Assembly (NCBI RefSeq): GCF_001424195.1
Contig: NZ_LMOO01000001.1
Coordinates: 2,152,812-2,216,811, forward strand
Direction of reading: 5' to 3'
DNA from: Cellulomonas sp. Leaf334
GTDB taxonomy: Bacteria > Actinomycetota > Actinomycetes > Actinomycetales > Cellulomonadaceae
DNA: 64,000 nt
This document shows, piece by piece, positions 1 to 9,246 of the stretch; the stretch's first letter is position 1; every line of letters begins with the position of its first letter. The notes under the pieces were generated by a model. It saw only the letters and a list, made by a program, of their open reading frames with translations, made no database searches and was not told the DNA's origin. Made by a program: the position numbers and the translations under genes.

Positions 1-956
1 CGCTGCCGCCCGAGCCGGTCGGCCTGCGCTGGGTCACCGAGTGGCGCTGGGACCTCGTGCTCGCGTCCGCGGCCGTCGCGGGGCTCGTCGTCTACTGGCG
101 GTGGGTGCTGCGGCTGCGTCGCCGGGGCGACTCCTGGTCGATGGCCCGTGCCGCGTCCTGGACCGTCGGGATGGTCCTGTTCTTCTGGGCCACCAACGGC
201 GGACCCGCCCTCTACGGGCACGTCCTGTTCAGCGCGCACATGGTCCAGCACATGGTGCTCGCGATGGTCGTGCCCCTGTTCCTCGCGCTCTCGGCGCCCA
301 TCACCCTCGCGCTGCGCGCCCTGCCCGTCCGCTCCACCCAGCTGCGCGACGACGACTCCCGTGGCCCGCGCGAGTGGATCCTCACCCTCGTCGACAGCCA
401 CGTCGGGCACTTCCTCGCGCACCCCGTCGTCGCCGCCGTGAACTTCATCGGCTCGATGCTGCTCTTCTACTACTCGGGTCTGTTCGAGTGGTCGTTGCGC
501 AGCCCCGTCGGGCATCTCGCGATGGTCGTGCACTTCACCGCCGCCGGGTACCTGTTCGTCAACGCGCTCGTCGGCATCGACCCCGGGCCTCGCCGGCTGC
601 CCTACCCGCAACGGCTCCTCCTGCTGTTCGCGACGATGGTGTTCCACGCGTTCTTCGGCGTGACCCTCGTGTCCGGCGAGTCCCTGTTCGTGGCCGACTG
701 GTTCGGGCTCATGGGCCGCCCCTGGGGTCCGTCGGCGATCGCCGACCAGCAGCTCGGCGGCGCGATCACGTGGGGCATCGGCGAGATCCCGACCCTGGCC
801 CTGGCCATCGGCGTCGCGCTCGCCTGGTCGCGCGACGACGACCGCACCGCCCGCCGCCGCGACCGCCAGGTCGACCGCGACGGCGACACGGAGCTGGACG
901 ACTACAACGCGATGCTGGCGGGTCTGGCCGACCGCGACACCCGCCCGTCGGCCTGA
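1..956 (+). CDS. ctaG: CtaG-type copper/cytochrome c oxidase assembly membrane protein (5' end outside window)
   Basis: The frame is open from base 3 with no plausible start before a GTG at 57, and the residues before it (LPPEPVGLRWVTEWRWDLVL) read as a loop and helix start, so the gene begins upstream of the window. The visible part has several hydrophobic helices and the His-rich HVLFSAHMVQHMVLAM stretch typical of the caa3-type CtaG family, which helps deliver copper to cytochrome oxidase in the membrane. In actinobacteria this domain is often fused behind a CopD copper-resistance domain; that fusion is inferred here, not seen. The tail after the last helix is polar and rich in Arg and Asp. 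Confidence 0.85.
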   Translation, partial: LPPEPVGLRWVTEWRWDLVLASAAVAGLVVYWRWVLRLRRRGDSWSMARAASWTVGMVLFFWATNGGPALYGHVLFSAHMVQHMVLAMVVPLFLALSAPITLALRALPVRSTQLRDDDSRGPREWILTLVDSHVGHFLAHPVVAAVNFIGSMLLFYYSGLFEWSLRSPVGHLAMVVHFTAAGYLFVNALVGIDPGPRRLPYPQRLLLLFATMVFHAFFGVTLVSGESLFVADWFGLMGRPWGPSAIADQQLGGAITWGIGEIPTLALAIGVALAWSRDDDRTARRRDRQVDRDGDTELDDYNAMLAGLADRDTRPSA

Positions 957-1124
957 CCCCGAGGTGCCGAACCGGCGGTGAGTGACGTCACGGGTGGCGT
1001 TCGCGTCACGAGGCGCCGATTCGCCCGCGTTCACCGAGGCGACCACAGCCCTCGGAACGGTGTGACCACTCGCAGACGACGCAGCCGGTCGGTCGTGGGC
1101 GGCTATCGGCGGTGGACTTGACCT

Positions 1125-2063
1125 GTGCGAGCGCTCGAACCGATACCCCGGTCCCTCATGGCGCTCGCGTTCCGAGAGGAAGGCCTCCTGTCGGCGGTCC
1201 AGTGCGACGAGGTGGGGCTCGGCGCTGGGCGCCGCGGTCGACTGATCTCCCGGGGCGAGTGGTCTCGAGTGACCCAAGGTGTCTTCGACACCGCGCCACG
1301 GCGCGATCGGCGGCGTGATGCGGACCATCGACGCCGGCGCTCCGCTTGGATCGGGCTACTCGCCTACGGACCCGATGCCCTCGCTGTCGGCTCGTGCGCC
1401 CTCGTGCTCCTCGGCGCGGCTGGTCTGCCCACGGACATCACGCCCGAGGTCGCGCTGCCTGGAGGCTCGCGTCGACAATCTCGCGACGGCGTTCGCGTCC
1501 GTCACTTCGCTGGGATGGAGCTCGCCCACGTCGGGTCTCGATCCGTGGCGGCGCTGGAGTCCGCCCTCGTCCAGGCGTTGCCCGACCTCCCGCGTCGACA
1601 TGGAATCGCGGTCCTCGACGACGTGCTGCGTCGAGGCATGCTGACGTCGAGCGGGCTCGTCCGGGTGCGCGACGGCCTGTGCGGCCGACGCGACGCTCGT
1701 CGTGTGCGCGGGTGGTTCGACCTCGTCGACGCACGATCCGAGTCGCCGCTGGAGACGTTTGCGCGGCTGGAGTGCGTGGACGGTGGGGTCCCGCCGGACG
1801 AGCTGCAGGTCGAGATCCGGTCGTCGAGCGGCGGATTCCTCGGTCGCGGCGACCTGGGGTGGCGCCTGCCGTCGAGTCGGTGGCTCATCGCGGAGATCGA
1901 CGGCCGCGAGTTCCACGAGAGGACCGACGCGCTGTTGCATGACCGGCACCGCCAGAACGCACTCATCCTCAGCGGCCAGGTAGACCTGCTCAGGTTCACG
2001 TCAAGGGACGTGGCAACCCGCGGCGCACTCCCGACAGCGATCCGCCGTGCGCTCGCCCGGTGA
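1125..2063 (+). CDS. Orphan AbiEi-like / DUF559-type protein
   Basis: 312 residues from a GTG start. The first about 50 residues look like the winged-helix domain of AbiEi-type antitoxins (a short helix pair followed by LISRGEWSRVTQGVF). The C-terminal 100 residues resemble DUF559/Vsr-like nuclease folds: an early Glu in SPLETFARLE, then RGDLGW, LIAEIDGREFHE and DRHRQNALILSGQVDLLRFT, giving a D-x(n)-E-x-D pattern. Proteins of this architecture are common and multicopy in actinobacteria. No AbiEii nucleotidyltransferase toxin is next to it, so a working type IV toxin-antitoxin pair is not supported. Cellular role unknown. Confidence 0.75.
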   Translation: MRALEPIPRSLMALAFREEGLLSAVQCDEVGLGAGRRGRLISRGEWSRVTQGVFDTAPRRDRRRDADHRRRRSAWIGLLAYGPDALAVGSCALVLLGAAGLPTDITPEVALPGGSRRQSRDGVRVRHFAGMELAHVGSRSVAALESALVQALPDLPRRHGIAVLDDVLRRGMLTSSGLVRVRDGLCGRRDARRVRGWFDLVDARSESPLETFARLECVDGGVPPDELQVEIRSSSGGFLGRGDLGWRLPSSRWLIAEIDGREFHERTDALLHDRHRQNALILSGQVDLLRFTSRDVATRGALPTAIRRALAR

Positions 2064-2122
2064 ACCGGCGATCGGTACTGCCTGAGCACCGTCTGACGAC
2101 ACCGAGCGCCGGTTCGTCACCA

Positions 2123-2160
2123 GGACATTGCGCATCGGTGGGTGATAGGACGTTGCGCAT
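2123..2160 (+). repeat. 13-bp near-perfect direct repeat over the S9 peptidase start
   Basis: GGACATTGCGCAT (2123-2135) and GGACGTTGCGCAT (2148-2160) differ at one base and start 25 bp apart. The second copy contains the AGGA ribosome-binding site and the AT of the start codon of the peptidase gene. It may be a small local duplication of the translation start. Confidence 0.5.
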
Positions 2161-4210
2161 GACCTTTCTTGATCTTGAGCAGTACGTTGCCGTCCCTCGG
2201 GTGAGCGGGTTGGTGCTGTCGCCGGACGGGTCGCGGTTGGTGACGAGCGTCGCGACGCTCGATGCCAAGGCGACCAAGTTCGTGACCGCCCTGTGGGAGG
2301 TGGACCCGACCGGGGAGAAGCCGGCGCGGCGCCTGACGAGGAGCGCGAAGGGGGAGGCCAGCGCCGCGTTCACCCAGGACGGGGACCTGCTGTTCACCAG
2401 CGCGCGGCCGGACCCGGACGGCACGGCGGACGACGACGAGCCCGTCCCGGCGCTGTGGCTGATGCCGCGCGACGGTGCGGAGGCGCGCGTGGTCGCTGCC
2501 CGTGCGGCAGGGCTGGGCGGGGTGCAGGTGGCCCGCGACGCGGACGTCGTGCTGGTCGGCTCGGACGTCCTGCCGAGTGCGACCGACGCGGAGACCGACG
2601 AGAGGCTGCGCAAGGCCCGCAAGGAGAAGAAGGTCGCGGCGATCCTGCACGACGGCTACCCGGTCCGGTTCTGGGACCACGACCTGGGGCCGGAGTCGCC
2701 GCACTGGTTCGTCGCGGACATCGGCACGGACGTGGTCGCGCCCCTGGCCGGGGCGAGGGACCCGCGGCTCACGCTGACGGACGTGACACCGGGCGCCCGC
2801 TCGGCGCTGGTCGAGCAGGCCGCAGCGATCAGCCCGGACGGCCGCACGGTCGTGACCGGGTGGAACCAGCCGCTCGCGCGCGGGGCGCAGCGGGGACGCC
2901 TGGTCGCGGTGGACGTGGCGTCGGGCGAGCACCGGGTGCTCGTCGACGACCCCGTCGCGGACCTCTGGTCGCCGGCGATCAGTCCGGACGGGCAGTGGGT
3001 CGCCTACGCGCGCGAGTCGCTGTCGACGCCGCACGACGCCCCCCGCGTCACGCTGCAGCTGGTCGCGCTGGCCGGCGGGGAGCCCCGGACGCTCGTCGCG
3101 AGCTGGGACCGCTGGCCGCAGCACCCGGTGTGGCTGCCGGACAGCACGGGTCTGCTGGTCACGGCCGACGACGACGGCCGCGGGCCGGTGTTCCGGGTCG
3201 ACCTGGCATCGGACGAGGTCACGCGGCTGACCAGCGACGACGCGACGTTCACGGACGTGTCGGTGAGCCCGGACGGGTCGGTCGCGTTCGCGCTGCGGTC
3301 GTCGTACGCGGCGCCGTCGCACCCGGTGCGGATCGACCTGGAGACCGGTGCGACGACGGCGCTGCGTAGCCCGGCCGCGACGCCCGAGCTGCCCGGCACG
3401 CTCACCGAGGTGGAGACGACCGTCGAGGACGGTCGGCGCGTCCGCGGATGGCTGGCGCTGCCCGAGGGTGACGGGACGGCGCCGCTGCTGCTCTGGATCC
3501 ACGGCGGTCCGCTCGGGTCGTGGAACGCGTGGTCGTGGCGGTGGAACCCGTGGATCCTCGTCGCGCGCGGCTACGCGGTCCTGCTCCCCGACCCGGCGTT
3601 GTCCACCGGCTACGGGCAGGACCACGTGCAGGCCGGCTGGGGAGCGTGGGGCGCGGCGCCGTACACGGACCTGATGGCGATCACGGACGCGGTCGTGCAA
3701 CGGGACGACATCGACGAGACGCGGACGGCGGCCATGGGCGGGTCGTTCGGCGGGTACATGGCCAACTGGGTGGCGGGGCACACGGACCGGTTCCGGGCCA
3801 TCGTCACGCACGCGAGCCTGTGGGCGCTGGACCAGTTCGGGCCGACGACGGACGCGGCCTACTACTGGGAGCGCGAGATGACCGCGGAGATGGCGCTCGA
3901 GAACTCACCGCACCGGTTCGTCGAGAAGATCGTCACGCCGATGCTCGTCGTGCACGGCGACAAGGACTACCGCGTGCCCATCGGCGAGGGGCTGCGCCTC
4001 TGGTACGAGCTGCTCGCCAAGAGCGGCCTCCCCGCCGACGAGGACGGCAGGACACCGCACCGGTTCCTGTACTTCCCCGACGAGAACCACTGGGTGCTCA
4101 CCCCGCAGCACGCGATCGTCTGGTACCAGGTCGTCGAGGCGTTCCTGGCGGAGCACGTGCTCGCCCGGACGGGTGAGAACGCCCCGGTCTACCCGGAGAT
4201 CCTGGGGTAG
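2159..4210 (+). CDS. S9 family prolyl oligopeptidase-like serine peptidase
   Basis: 683 residues from ATG 2159 (AGGA eight bases upstream); an earlier in-frame GTG at 2060 overlaps the previous stop and would add 33 unlikely residues. The N-terminal half is a WD40-like beta-propeller with repeated SPDG motifs (LSPDGSRL, ISPDGRTV, ISPDGQWV, SPDGSVAF). The C-terminal alpha/beta-hydrolase domain has the nucleophile S529 in GGSFGGYM, an acid in HGDKDYRVP (D601 or D603) and His644 in DENHWV, the order of acylaminoacyl-peptidase/DPP-type S9 enzymes. No signal peptide, so it probably trims cytoplasmic peptides. Confidence 0.93.
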   Translation: MTFLDLEQYVAVPRVSGLVLSPDGSRLVTSVATLDAKATKFVTALWEVDPTGEKPARRLTRSAKGEASAAFTQDGDLLFTSARPDPDGTADDDEPVPALWLMPRDGAEARVVAARAAGLGGVQVARDADVVLVGSDVLPSATDAETDERLRKARKEKKVAAILHDGYPVRFWDHDLGPESPHWFVADIGTDVVAPLAGARDPRLTLTDVTPGARSALVEQAAAISPDGRTVVTGWNQPLARGAQRGRLVAVDVASGEHRVLVDDPVADLWSPAISPDGQWVAYARESLSTPHDAPRVTLQLVALAGGEPRTLVASWDRWPQHPVWLPDSTGLLVTADDDGRGPVFRVDLASDEVTRLTSDDATFTDVSVSPDGSVAFALRSSYAAPSHPVRIDLETGATTALRSPAATPELPGTLTEVETTVEDGRRVRGWLALPEGDGTAPLLLWIHGGPLGSWNAWSWRWNPWILVARGYAVLLPDPALSTGYGQDHVQAGWGAWGAAPYTDLMAITDAVVQRDDIDETRTAAMGGSFGGYMANWVAGHTDRFRAIVTHASLWALDQFGPTTDAAYYWEREMTAEMALENSPHRFVEKIVTPMLVVHGDKDYRVPIGEGLRLWYELLAKSGLPADEDGRTPHRFLYFPDENHWVLTPQHAIVWYQVVEAFLAEHVLARTGENAPVYPEILG

Positions 4211-4221
4211 AAGCGCTCTCA
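4208..4221. promoter_or_regulatory. Weak CebR-like half-palindrome
   Basis: TAGAAGCGCTCTCA overlaps the end of the S9 peptidase gene, 83 bases before the DUF6458 gene. It matches 11 of 14 positions of the perfect site at 9247-9260, with the right half intact and the left half degraded. Weak support; it may be chance. Confidence 0.2.
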
Positions 4222-4303
4222 AGATGCGAGGTCGCGCGGTCGGGGCCAGACTCGCCGGTCGAGGCCGAGCGACCCGCGCCCGGCTCGACGGAAGGACCGA
4301 CTC

Positions 4304-4600
4304 ATGGGTATCGGAGGCGGAATCGCCCTCATCGTCATCGGCGCGATCCTCTCGTTCGGCGTCAGCGACGCCATCGACGGGGTCAACCTCACGGTGATCG
4401 GCTACATCTGCATGGGTGCGGGTCTCATCGCGCTCATCCTGGCGATCGTGCTCAACAACCAGCGGGCCAACACGTCGCACACCGCGGTCGTCGAGCAGCG
4501 CACCACGCCCAACGCGCCGCCGGCGCAGGCCGCCCCGGCCGCTCAGCCGGTCCAGCCGGTGCAGCAGCAGCAGCCGCCGGCCGCGCCGCCGGCCGTCTGA
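4304..4600 (+). CDS. DUF6458-like small membrane protein
   Basis: 98 residues with two hydrophobic helices (about residues 4-21 and 28-48) joined by a short polar loop with DAIDGVNL, followed by a Gln/Pro/Ala-rich cytoplasmic tail. The MGIGGGIALIVIGAIL start and GYICMGAGLI pattern match the DUF6458 family of actinobacterial membrane peptides. Function unknown. It stands alone, preceded by GGAAGGACCGACTC as the likely ribosome-binding region and followed by a strong hairpin terminator. Confidence 0.8.
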   Translation: MGIGGGIALIVIGAILSFGVSDAIDGVNLTVIGYICMGAGLIALILAIVLNNQRANTSHTAVVEQRTTPNAPPAQAAPAAQPVQPVQQQQPPAAPPAV

Positions 4601-4614
4601 CGCAGCACGCCGAG

Positions 4615-4645
4615 AACGCCCCCTCCCCTCGGGAGGGGGCGTTTC
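4615..4645. terminator. Bidirectional intrinsic terminator
   Basis: AACGCCCCCTCCC (4615-4627) and GGGAGGGGGCGTT (4631-4643) form a perfect 13-bp stem with a three-base CTC loop, followed by TTCTC. It lies between the convergent DUF6458 gene and the anti-sigma gene, so it probably serves both. Confidence 0.85.
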
Positions 4646-4650
4646 TCATG

Positions 4651-5415
4651 TCACGCCTCCAGCGGTCCCCGGACGATCGAGTCGCCGGAGTGCGCGGGGT
4701 CGCCGTCGAACTGCTCCTCCGACACGTCGACCACGGAGAACTGGTCGAGGTCCAGGCCCGCGGGCAGGTCGAACCGGCCGGACGCCCCGGCGAGGGTGCC
4801 CACGCTGACCAGGCCGCTGACGTCCGGCTTGAGCAGCCAGACCTCACGGAAGCCGTCCTCCGACGACTCGCTCTGGTCCAGGTCGACCACCAGCACGCGT
4901 GAACCGTCGGAGAGCGTCTCGACGACCGCGGACCCGGTCGCGTCCCAGCCGGGCAGCGGCTCGAGGACCGCGGAGGCGATCACCGTGACGGGGTCGGGCC
5001 GGTTGGCGACCCACCACGTCGCACCACCCCCGAGCACCAGGCCGACCGCGGCGGCCGCGGCGATCCAGCGGCCGGCACGCGGGCGACGCGAGTCGAGGGA
5101 GACGACGGGTGCGACGCCGTCCTCGGACGACAGGGCCGGCGTGACGGGAGCGGGCGACGCGACCGGCGATCCGGCTGCACCCGCCAGCCCCAGCTCTGCG
5201 GCGACCCGGTCCCACACCTGCGGCGCGGGCGCGACGAGTGCGATGTCGGCTCCGCCGGACCGGGCGAGGCCGACGACGTCGGTCAGCGACGCGAGCTCGT
5301 CGGCGCAGCGCTCGCACTCCTCGACGTGTGCGAGGTCGGCAGTCGTGCCGGCGGTCTCGCCGAGGGCGAGGAGCGCGAGCAGGTCGTCGTCAACGTGGGA
5401 CTCATCGAACGGCAC
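4651..5415 (-). CDS. RskA-like anti-sigma factor
   Basis: 254 residues from a GTG at 5415 that overlaps the end of the sigma gene by 14 bases, implying translational coupling. The N-terminus carries a zinc-associated anti-sigma signature ([12 protein letters not shown], HxxxCxxC). A single membrane helix follows the RRPRAGRW segment (about residues 115-140), and the extracytoplasmic domain has the [16 protein letters not shown] pattern of the anti-sigma-K (RskA) family. It should bind and hold the co-encoded sigma factor at the membrane until regulated proteolysis. Confidence 0.9.
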   Translation of the reverse strand: MPFDESHVDDDLLALLALGETAGTTADLAHVEECERCADELASLTDVVGLARSGGADIALVAPAPQVWDRVAAELGLAGAAGSPVASPAPVTPALSSEDGVAPVVSLDSRRPRAGRWIAAAAAVGLVLGGGATWWVANRPDPVTVIASAVLEPLPGWDATGSAVVETLSDGSRVLVVDLDQSESSEDGFREVWLLKPDVSGLVSVGTLAGASGRFDLPAGLDLDQFSVVDVSEEQFDGDPAHSGDSIVRGPLEA

Positions 5416-6067
5416 CGTCCACCTCCCATCGGGTCCGCAGCCGGGCAAGACTGCGCCGGACGTGGCTCTTGACCGTGCCCAGCGGCAGGTCGAGCCGGTG
5501 CGCGATCTGGTCGTGCGTCAGGTCGTCGTAGAACGCGAGCCGCAGGATGGTGCGCTGCGGGTCCCCGAGCCGGTCCAGCTCGTCGGCGACGACGACCCGG
5601 TCGACCACGCGGGTGTCGACGGACGGCACGGGCCGCTCGGCGGCACCGGCGACGGACTTGTCCCGGAGCCGACGGTCGCGGGCGCGCTTCTCGTGCGCGT
5701 CTGCGACGACGTGCCGGGTGATGCCGAGGATCCACGCGGGGAGCCGGGCCTTGTCCGGGTCGAACCGTTCGCGGCTGCGCCACGCCTCGACGAACACCTG
5801 CTGGGTCACGTCCTCCGCGTCGGTGACGCTGCCGAGCGAGCGGAGCGCGACGGTGTGCACGAGCGCGGACCAGCGCCGGTACGCCTCGGCGATCGCGGTC
5901 TCGTCACCCTGCGCGAACGCTGCGCCGAGCTCCTCGACGTTCTCGCCGTCGGGGTCGAGCCGGTGCGCGGGGCGCGACGAGTCAGCAGACCCGGGCGCGG
6001 GTGCGCTCACGGACGGCTCCTCCCTCGTCGGCTCCCCGATGACGGGGGCGCTCAGCAGCGTAGTCAT
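5402..6067 (-). CDS. SigK-like ECF RNA polymerase sigma factor
   Basis: 221 residues from ATG 6067, which begins two bases after the sortase stop. Region 2 has [20 protein letters not shown] and region 4 has [20 protein letters not shown], the helix-turn-helix that reads the -35 element. The pairing with an RskA-like anti-sigma places it in the SigK group. It is the third gene of a minus-strand unit DUF4397 / sortase / sigma / anti-sigma, so it probably controls its own envelope operon. The N-terminal 45 residues are a low-complexity Pro/Ser/Glu extension. Confidence 0.9.
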   Translation of the reverse strand: MTTLLSAPVIGEPTREEPSVSAPAPGSADSSRPAHRLDPDGENVEELGAAFAQGDETAIAEAYRRWSALVHTVALRSLGSVTDAEDVTQQVFVEAWRSRERFDPDKARLPAWILGITRHVVADAHEKRARDRRLRDKSVAGAAERPVPSVDTRVVDRVVVADELDRLGDPQRTILRLAFYDDLTHDQIAHRLDLPLGTVKSHVRRSLARLRTRWEVDGAVR

Positions 6068-6069
6068 GA

Positions 6070-6762
6070 CTACCCACTGATCGGCTCGGCAGTGACGACG
6101 ACGTTGTCCGTATAGTGCCCGATGTCGCGGCGGAACGTGCCGCCGCAGGTCACGAGCACGAGCCGCGGCGCGCCGGACCGGTCGAACCACTGGTCCACGG
6201 GCGCCCCCTCCTTGGCCATCTTCTCGACGGTGACGACCCGGTACTGGTGGGTGCTGCCGTCGGCGGCCGTGATCGTCACCGCAGCCCCGACGCCGACGTC
6301 GCGGAGCTTCGCGAACTGGCCGATCCCCGTCTGGACGCTGTCGACGTGCGCCGCGATGACGGTCGCACCGGCGGGGTCGGCGGGCGCGGGGCCGAACCGG
6401 TACCAGCCGGCGCGGTCGGCGTCCTCGGGGATCTCCATCTCGCCGTCGTCGCGCACCCCGACAGGGTCGACGGCCATGTCGATGCCGACGTCCGGCACGA
6501 CGAGCTGCACGGGTGGCGGCGTGGCCGCGACGGCGGCGCCGAGCGTGGCGTCGACGACCGGGACCGAGGGGAGCACGGCGGTCGGTCGCGGCGTCGCCGT
6601 GGCGGACGGCGACGCCGCGACCGCCGGTCCGGAGGAGGGTTCCGGGCCGGTGCACGCGGTCAGCAGGGCCGTCGTCGTGCCGAGTGCGGCGACGGTCGCG
6701 AGCACGCGTGCCGAGACCCGGGAGCGCGCGGACGCACTCCCGGGTCGCGACGTGGTGGTCAT
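6070..6762 (-). CDS. Class F sortase
   Basis: 230 residues from ATG 6762. An N-terminal helix ends in a lipobox-like LLTACTG (around residues 25-31), then a Pro/Thr/Ala linker, then the sortase beta-barrel beginning [18 protein letters not shown]. Catalytic residues are visible: His in VIAAHVDS, Cys in LVLVTCGG and Arg in TFRRDIGHY. Actinobacterial class F sortases attach surface proteins to the wall or process them outside the membrane. It lies nine bases after the DUF4397 gene, whose product is the obvious candidate substrate, although that protein shows no LPXTG. Confidence 0.9.
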   Translation of the reverse strand: MTTTSRPGSASARSRVSARVLATVAALGTTTALLTACTGPEPSSGPAVAASPSATATPRPTAVLPSVPVVDATLGAAVAATPPPVQLVVPDVGIDMAVDPVGVRDDGEMEIPEDADRAGWYRFGPAPADPAGATVIAAHVDSVQTGIGQFAKLRDVGVGAAVTITAADGSTHQYRVVTVEKMAKEGAPVDQWFDRSGAPRLVLVTCGGTFRRDIGHYTDNVVVTAEPISG

Positions 6763-6770
6763 GAGGACAG

Positions 6771-7601
6771 TCAGCTCCGCTGGCTCGCGGCGCGGCGGGC
6801 GAACCCGGCCCCGACCAGACCGGCGACGGCCAGACCGGCGATCGCGAAGGTCCACGCGGAGGAGCCGTTCTCGGAGACGAGACCGACCTCGCCGGCGTTC
6901 ACGCCGGACGGGTTGCTGTGCAGGCCGGTGATGGTCTGCGTGGCGAGCGCGAGCGTGGCAGGCGACGCGGTCGCGCTGCCCCACGCGTACACGATCGTGC
7001 TGGTGCCCTCGGCGACCGGCACGTCGGCCGGGCCGAGCAGCGCGGGCGTCGTGGTCCCGGTGGCGGTGACGCTGGCCGAGACGGTGCCGGCGGGGAGGTC
7101 GAGCACCTCCTCGTCGGGGTTCGTGAGGTTGGTGATCACGGGCGTGGTGCCTGCGAGGACGTCGACCCCGGGAGCGGCTGCGACGTGCCGGACGGTGAGC
7201 CTGCCCTCGCCCGCGGCCGTGGCCGAGATGTCGTTGGTGAACAGGGTGGCGGTCGGGGCGCCCGCGGCGTCCAGGTGGGCGACGGCCGTGTAGTTCATGC
7301 CGGCCTCGAGCGGCAGGTCGACGGGGCCGATCGCGGGGGCGCTCGCGTCGGCGGCGTCGGCGGCCGTGATGGCGACCGTGTACGTGCCGGCGGGCAGGTC
7401 CAGCGGTCCGGCGAGCGTCCCGGGCGTGAAGTCGTCGAGCGTCCGCTCGCCGTTGACCCAGACGTCGACGGTGAGGCCGGGGACGCCGTGCAGGACGGAG
7501 AGCTTGGCGGGGTCGGCCACGGCCGCGGACGCGGGAACCGTGGCGAGGGTGACGAGGGCGAGGGTCCCGGCTGCGATGCCGGACAGGAGTCGTGCGCGCA
7601 T
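6771..7601 (-). CDS. Secreted DUF4397 surface protein
   Basis: 276 residues with a Sec signal peptide ending near ASAAVADP, two tandem DUF4397 beta-domains (around [18 protein letters not shown] and [17 protein letters not shown]), and a C-terminal hydrophobic helix followed by [10 protein letters not shown]. The end looks like a wall-sorting signal, but the residues before the helix read [14 protein letters not shown] with no LPXTG or LAXTG. First gene of the operon with a class F sortase, sigma and anti-sigma, so it is probably the main structural product of that circuit. Confidence 0.88.
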   Translation of the reverse strand: MRARLLSGIAAGTLALVTLATVPASAAVADPAKLSVLHGVPGLTVDVWVNGERTLDDFTPGTLAGPLDLPAGTYTVAITAADAADASAPAIGPVDLPLEAGMNYTAVAHLDAAGAPTATLFTNDISATAAGEGRLTVRHVAAAPGVDVLAGTTPVITNLTNPDEEVLDLPAGTVSASVTATGTTTPALLGPADVPVAEGTSTIVYAWGSATASPATLALATQTITGLHSNPSGVNAGEVGLVSENGSSAWTFAIAGLAVAGLVGAGFARRAASQRS

Positions 7602-7620
7602 GGTGCGTCCTTCGAGGACT

Positions 7621-7679
7621 GGCCCGGCGGGTACGTCGGGCGGCCGATGTGCTGACACCCCCTCTTCACCCGCCGGGCC
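7621..7679. repeat. 12-bp perfect inverted repeat in the DUF4397 leader
   Basis: GGCCCGGCGGGT (7621-7632) and ACCCGCCGGGCC (7668-7679) are exact complements separated by 35 bases. The repeat sits between the alpha/beta hydrolase stop and the DUF4397 start, both on the minus strand. It could terminate the hydrolase transcript or act as a leader structure or operator for the sortase/sigma operon. Confidence 0.6.
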
Positions 7680-7693
7680 GTTCTCGGATGCAC

Positions 7694-8398
7694 CTAGGCG
7701 CGTGCGGCCTGTGCGATCGCCGTGGCGAGGTCGACGGGCCGCGAGAACATCGGCCAGTGTCCCGTCGGCAGGTCGACGTACGTCAGGTCGTGCGCGAAGC
7801 CCAGCTCGGTGTGGAACGGCGGGCCGCCGTGGGCCATGGGCTTGAGCTGCTCGGACGGCAGGCTGGTGCAGATCGCGGTCGCGGGGACGTCGAACCGGCG
7901 CGGGTCGGTGACGTGCACCGGGCCGCGCACGACGTTCGCGGGGTGGGGGACCGCGCGTCGTCGGAACTCCTCCAGGCGCTCCTCGGAGATGCCCTCGATG
8001 CTCGACCCCTGCGCCGCGAACTCCTCCCAGGTGGGCAGCGGGACCTCGACCGCCTCCGTCGCGGAGGCGTCGATGGCGCCGCCGTCCTCGAGCGGGCCCG
8101 AGTCGACGTAGATCGCGCGTCGCACCCGGTCGGGCCGCTCGTCGACGACCTCGCCGACGAGCGCGCCCCCGCCGCTGTGGCCGACGAGGACGACGTCGCC
8201 CTCGATGCTGTCGACGAGGTCGGTGAGCGCGCGGACGTGGTCGGCCCTGGTGATGCCGCCGCGGTCGGCGCCGGGCTCGAGGCCGGGCAGGGTCGGCGTG
8301 TGGACGTCGAAGTCGTCGGGGAGCGCGTCGACGACGGCGTCCCACGCCCAGCCGCCGAGCCAGAAACCAGGGATGAGGACCAGTGGTGTCGTAGTCAT
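7694..8398 (-). CDS. Alpha/beta hydrolase
   Basis: 234 residues from ATG 8398. The oxyanion motif VLIPGFWLGGWAW, the nucleophile elbow GHSGGGALVGE and a C-terminal His in LPTGHWPMF are those of small esterase-like alpha/beta hydrolases (EstA/salicylate esterase-like group). Substrate unknown. It is transcribed away from a WYL regulator with a 64-bp shared upstream region, which suggests it is the regulator's target. Confidence 0.88.
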   Translation of the reverse strand: MTTTPLVLIPGFWLGGWAWDAVVDALPDDFDVHTPTLPGLEPGADRGGITRADHVRALTDLVDSIEGDVVLVGHSGGGALVGEVVDERPDRVRRAIYVDSGPLEDGGAIDASATEAVEVPLPTWEEFAAQGSSIEGISEERLEEFRRRAVPHPANVVRGPVHVTDPRRFDVPATAICTSLPSEQLKPMAHGGPPFHTELGFAHDLTYVDLPTGHWPMFSRPVDLATAIAQAARA

Positions 8399-8462
8399 GG
8401 ATCCAGGTTCCACCCGGTGCGGTGACATCCGTCTGTCACCTTCGTGTCACCATGCTGGGACC

Positions 8463-9176
8463 ATGAACCGGACCGATCGTCTGTACGCCCTCGCCGAGGA
8501 GCTGCGCCGCGTCGGACACGCCGGCACGACGAGCACCCGGCTCGCGCGACTGTTCGAGGTGTCCCCGCGCACGGTCAAGCGCGACGTCTCCGCACTCCAG
8601 CAGGCGGGTCTCCCGGTGACCGCACAGGCGGGGCTCGGGGGTGGCTACGTGCTGGACGCGTCCGTCGGCCTCCCGCCGGTCAACTTCACGCCGGCGCAGG
8701 CGGTCGCCCTCGCCCTCGCCGTCCGGGCGCTGCCGGCGGGCAGCCCGTTCGGCACCGACGCGGAGGCGGCCCGCGCGAAGGTCCTCGACGCGCTGCCGCC
8801 CGCCGACCGCGCCCGCGCCGACGAGCTCTCGGGCCGGGTCTGGTCGCGGCCCGAGCGGGCCGGTGACGTGGCGACCGCCCAGGTGCTGCGCGCCGTCGAG
8901 GAGTCCCTCGGGCGGCACCGGGTGCTGGCGATCGAGTACCGCAGCGGCGACGGCACCGTCAGCCGGCGACGGATCGAACCCGTGCTGCTCGCCCGCACGG
9001 GGGGCCACTGGTACGTGGCGGCCTGGTGCCGGTGGCGCGAGGCGGTGCGCTGGTTCCGGCTCGCGCGCATCCTGCGGGCGGACCTGACACCGGAGCGCTA
9101 CCTCCCGCGACCGCCTGCTGACGTGGGCGAGCCGCCACCGGACGCCCACCCCGTCTCGTCGCGACCGTCGGACTGA
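8463..9176 (+). CDS. HTH-WYL transcriptional regulator
   Basis: 237 residues. The N-terminal winged helix (RLARLFEVSPRTVKRDVSAL) is followed by the beta-wing GLGGGYVLD and a WYL domain (RRIEPVLLARTGGHWYVAAW, then VRWFRLARI). WYL proteins sense small ligands or nucleic acid ends and usually regulate neighbouring genes. It is divergent from the alpha/beta hydrolase. The C-terminal tail after RILRADL is short, Pro-rich and probably disordered. Confidence 0.9.
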   Translation: MNRTDRLYALAEELRRVGHAGTTSTRLARLFEVSPRTVKRDVSALQQAGLPVTAQAGLGGGYVLDASVGLPPVNFTPAQAVALALAVRALPAGSPFGTDAEAARAKVLDALPPADRARADELSGRVWSRPERAGDVATAQVLRAVEESLGRHRVLAIEYRSGDGTVSRRRIEPVLLARTGGHWYVAAWCRWREAVRWFRLARILRADLTPERYLPRPPADVGEPPPDAHPVSSRPSD

Positions 9177-9246
9177 CACCGGACCGAGGTCCGACCTCGA
9201 CCGGCTGGGGGAAACCCGTGGAGCCGCCGCCGCTGACCCACTACCT

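Noticed and set aside
1125-2063. Complete AbiE type IV toxin-antitoxin system
   Set aside because: There is no AbiEii nucleotidyltransferase next to it.
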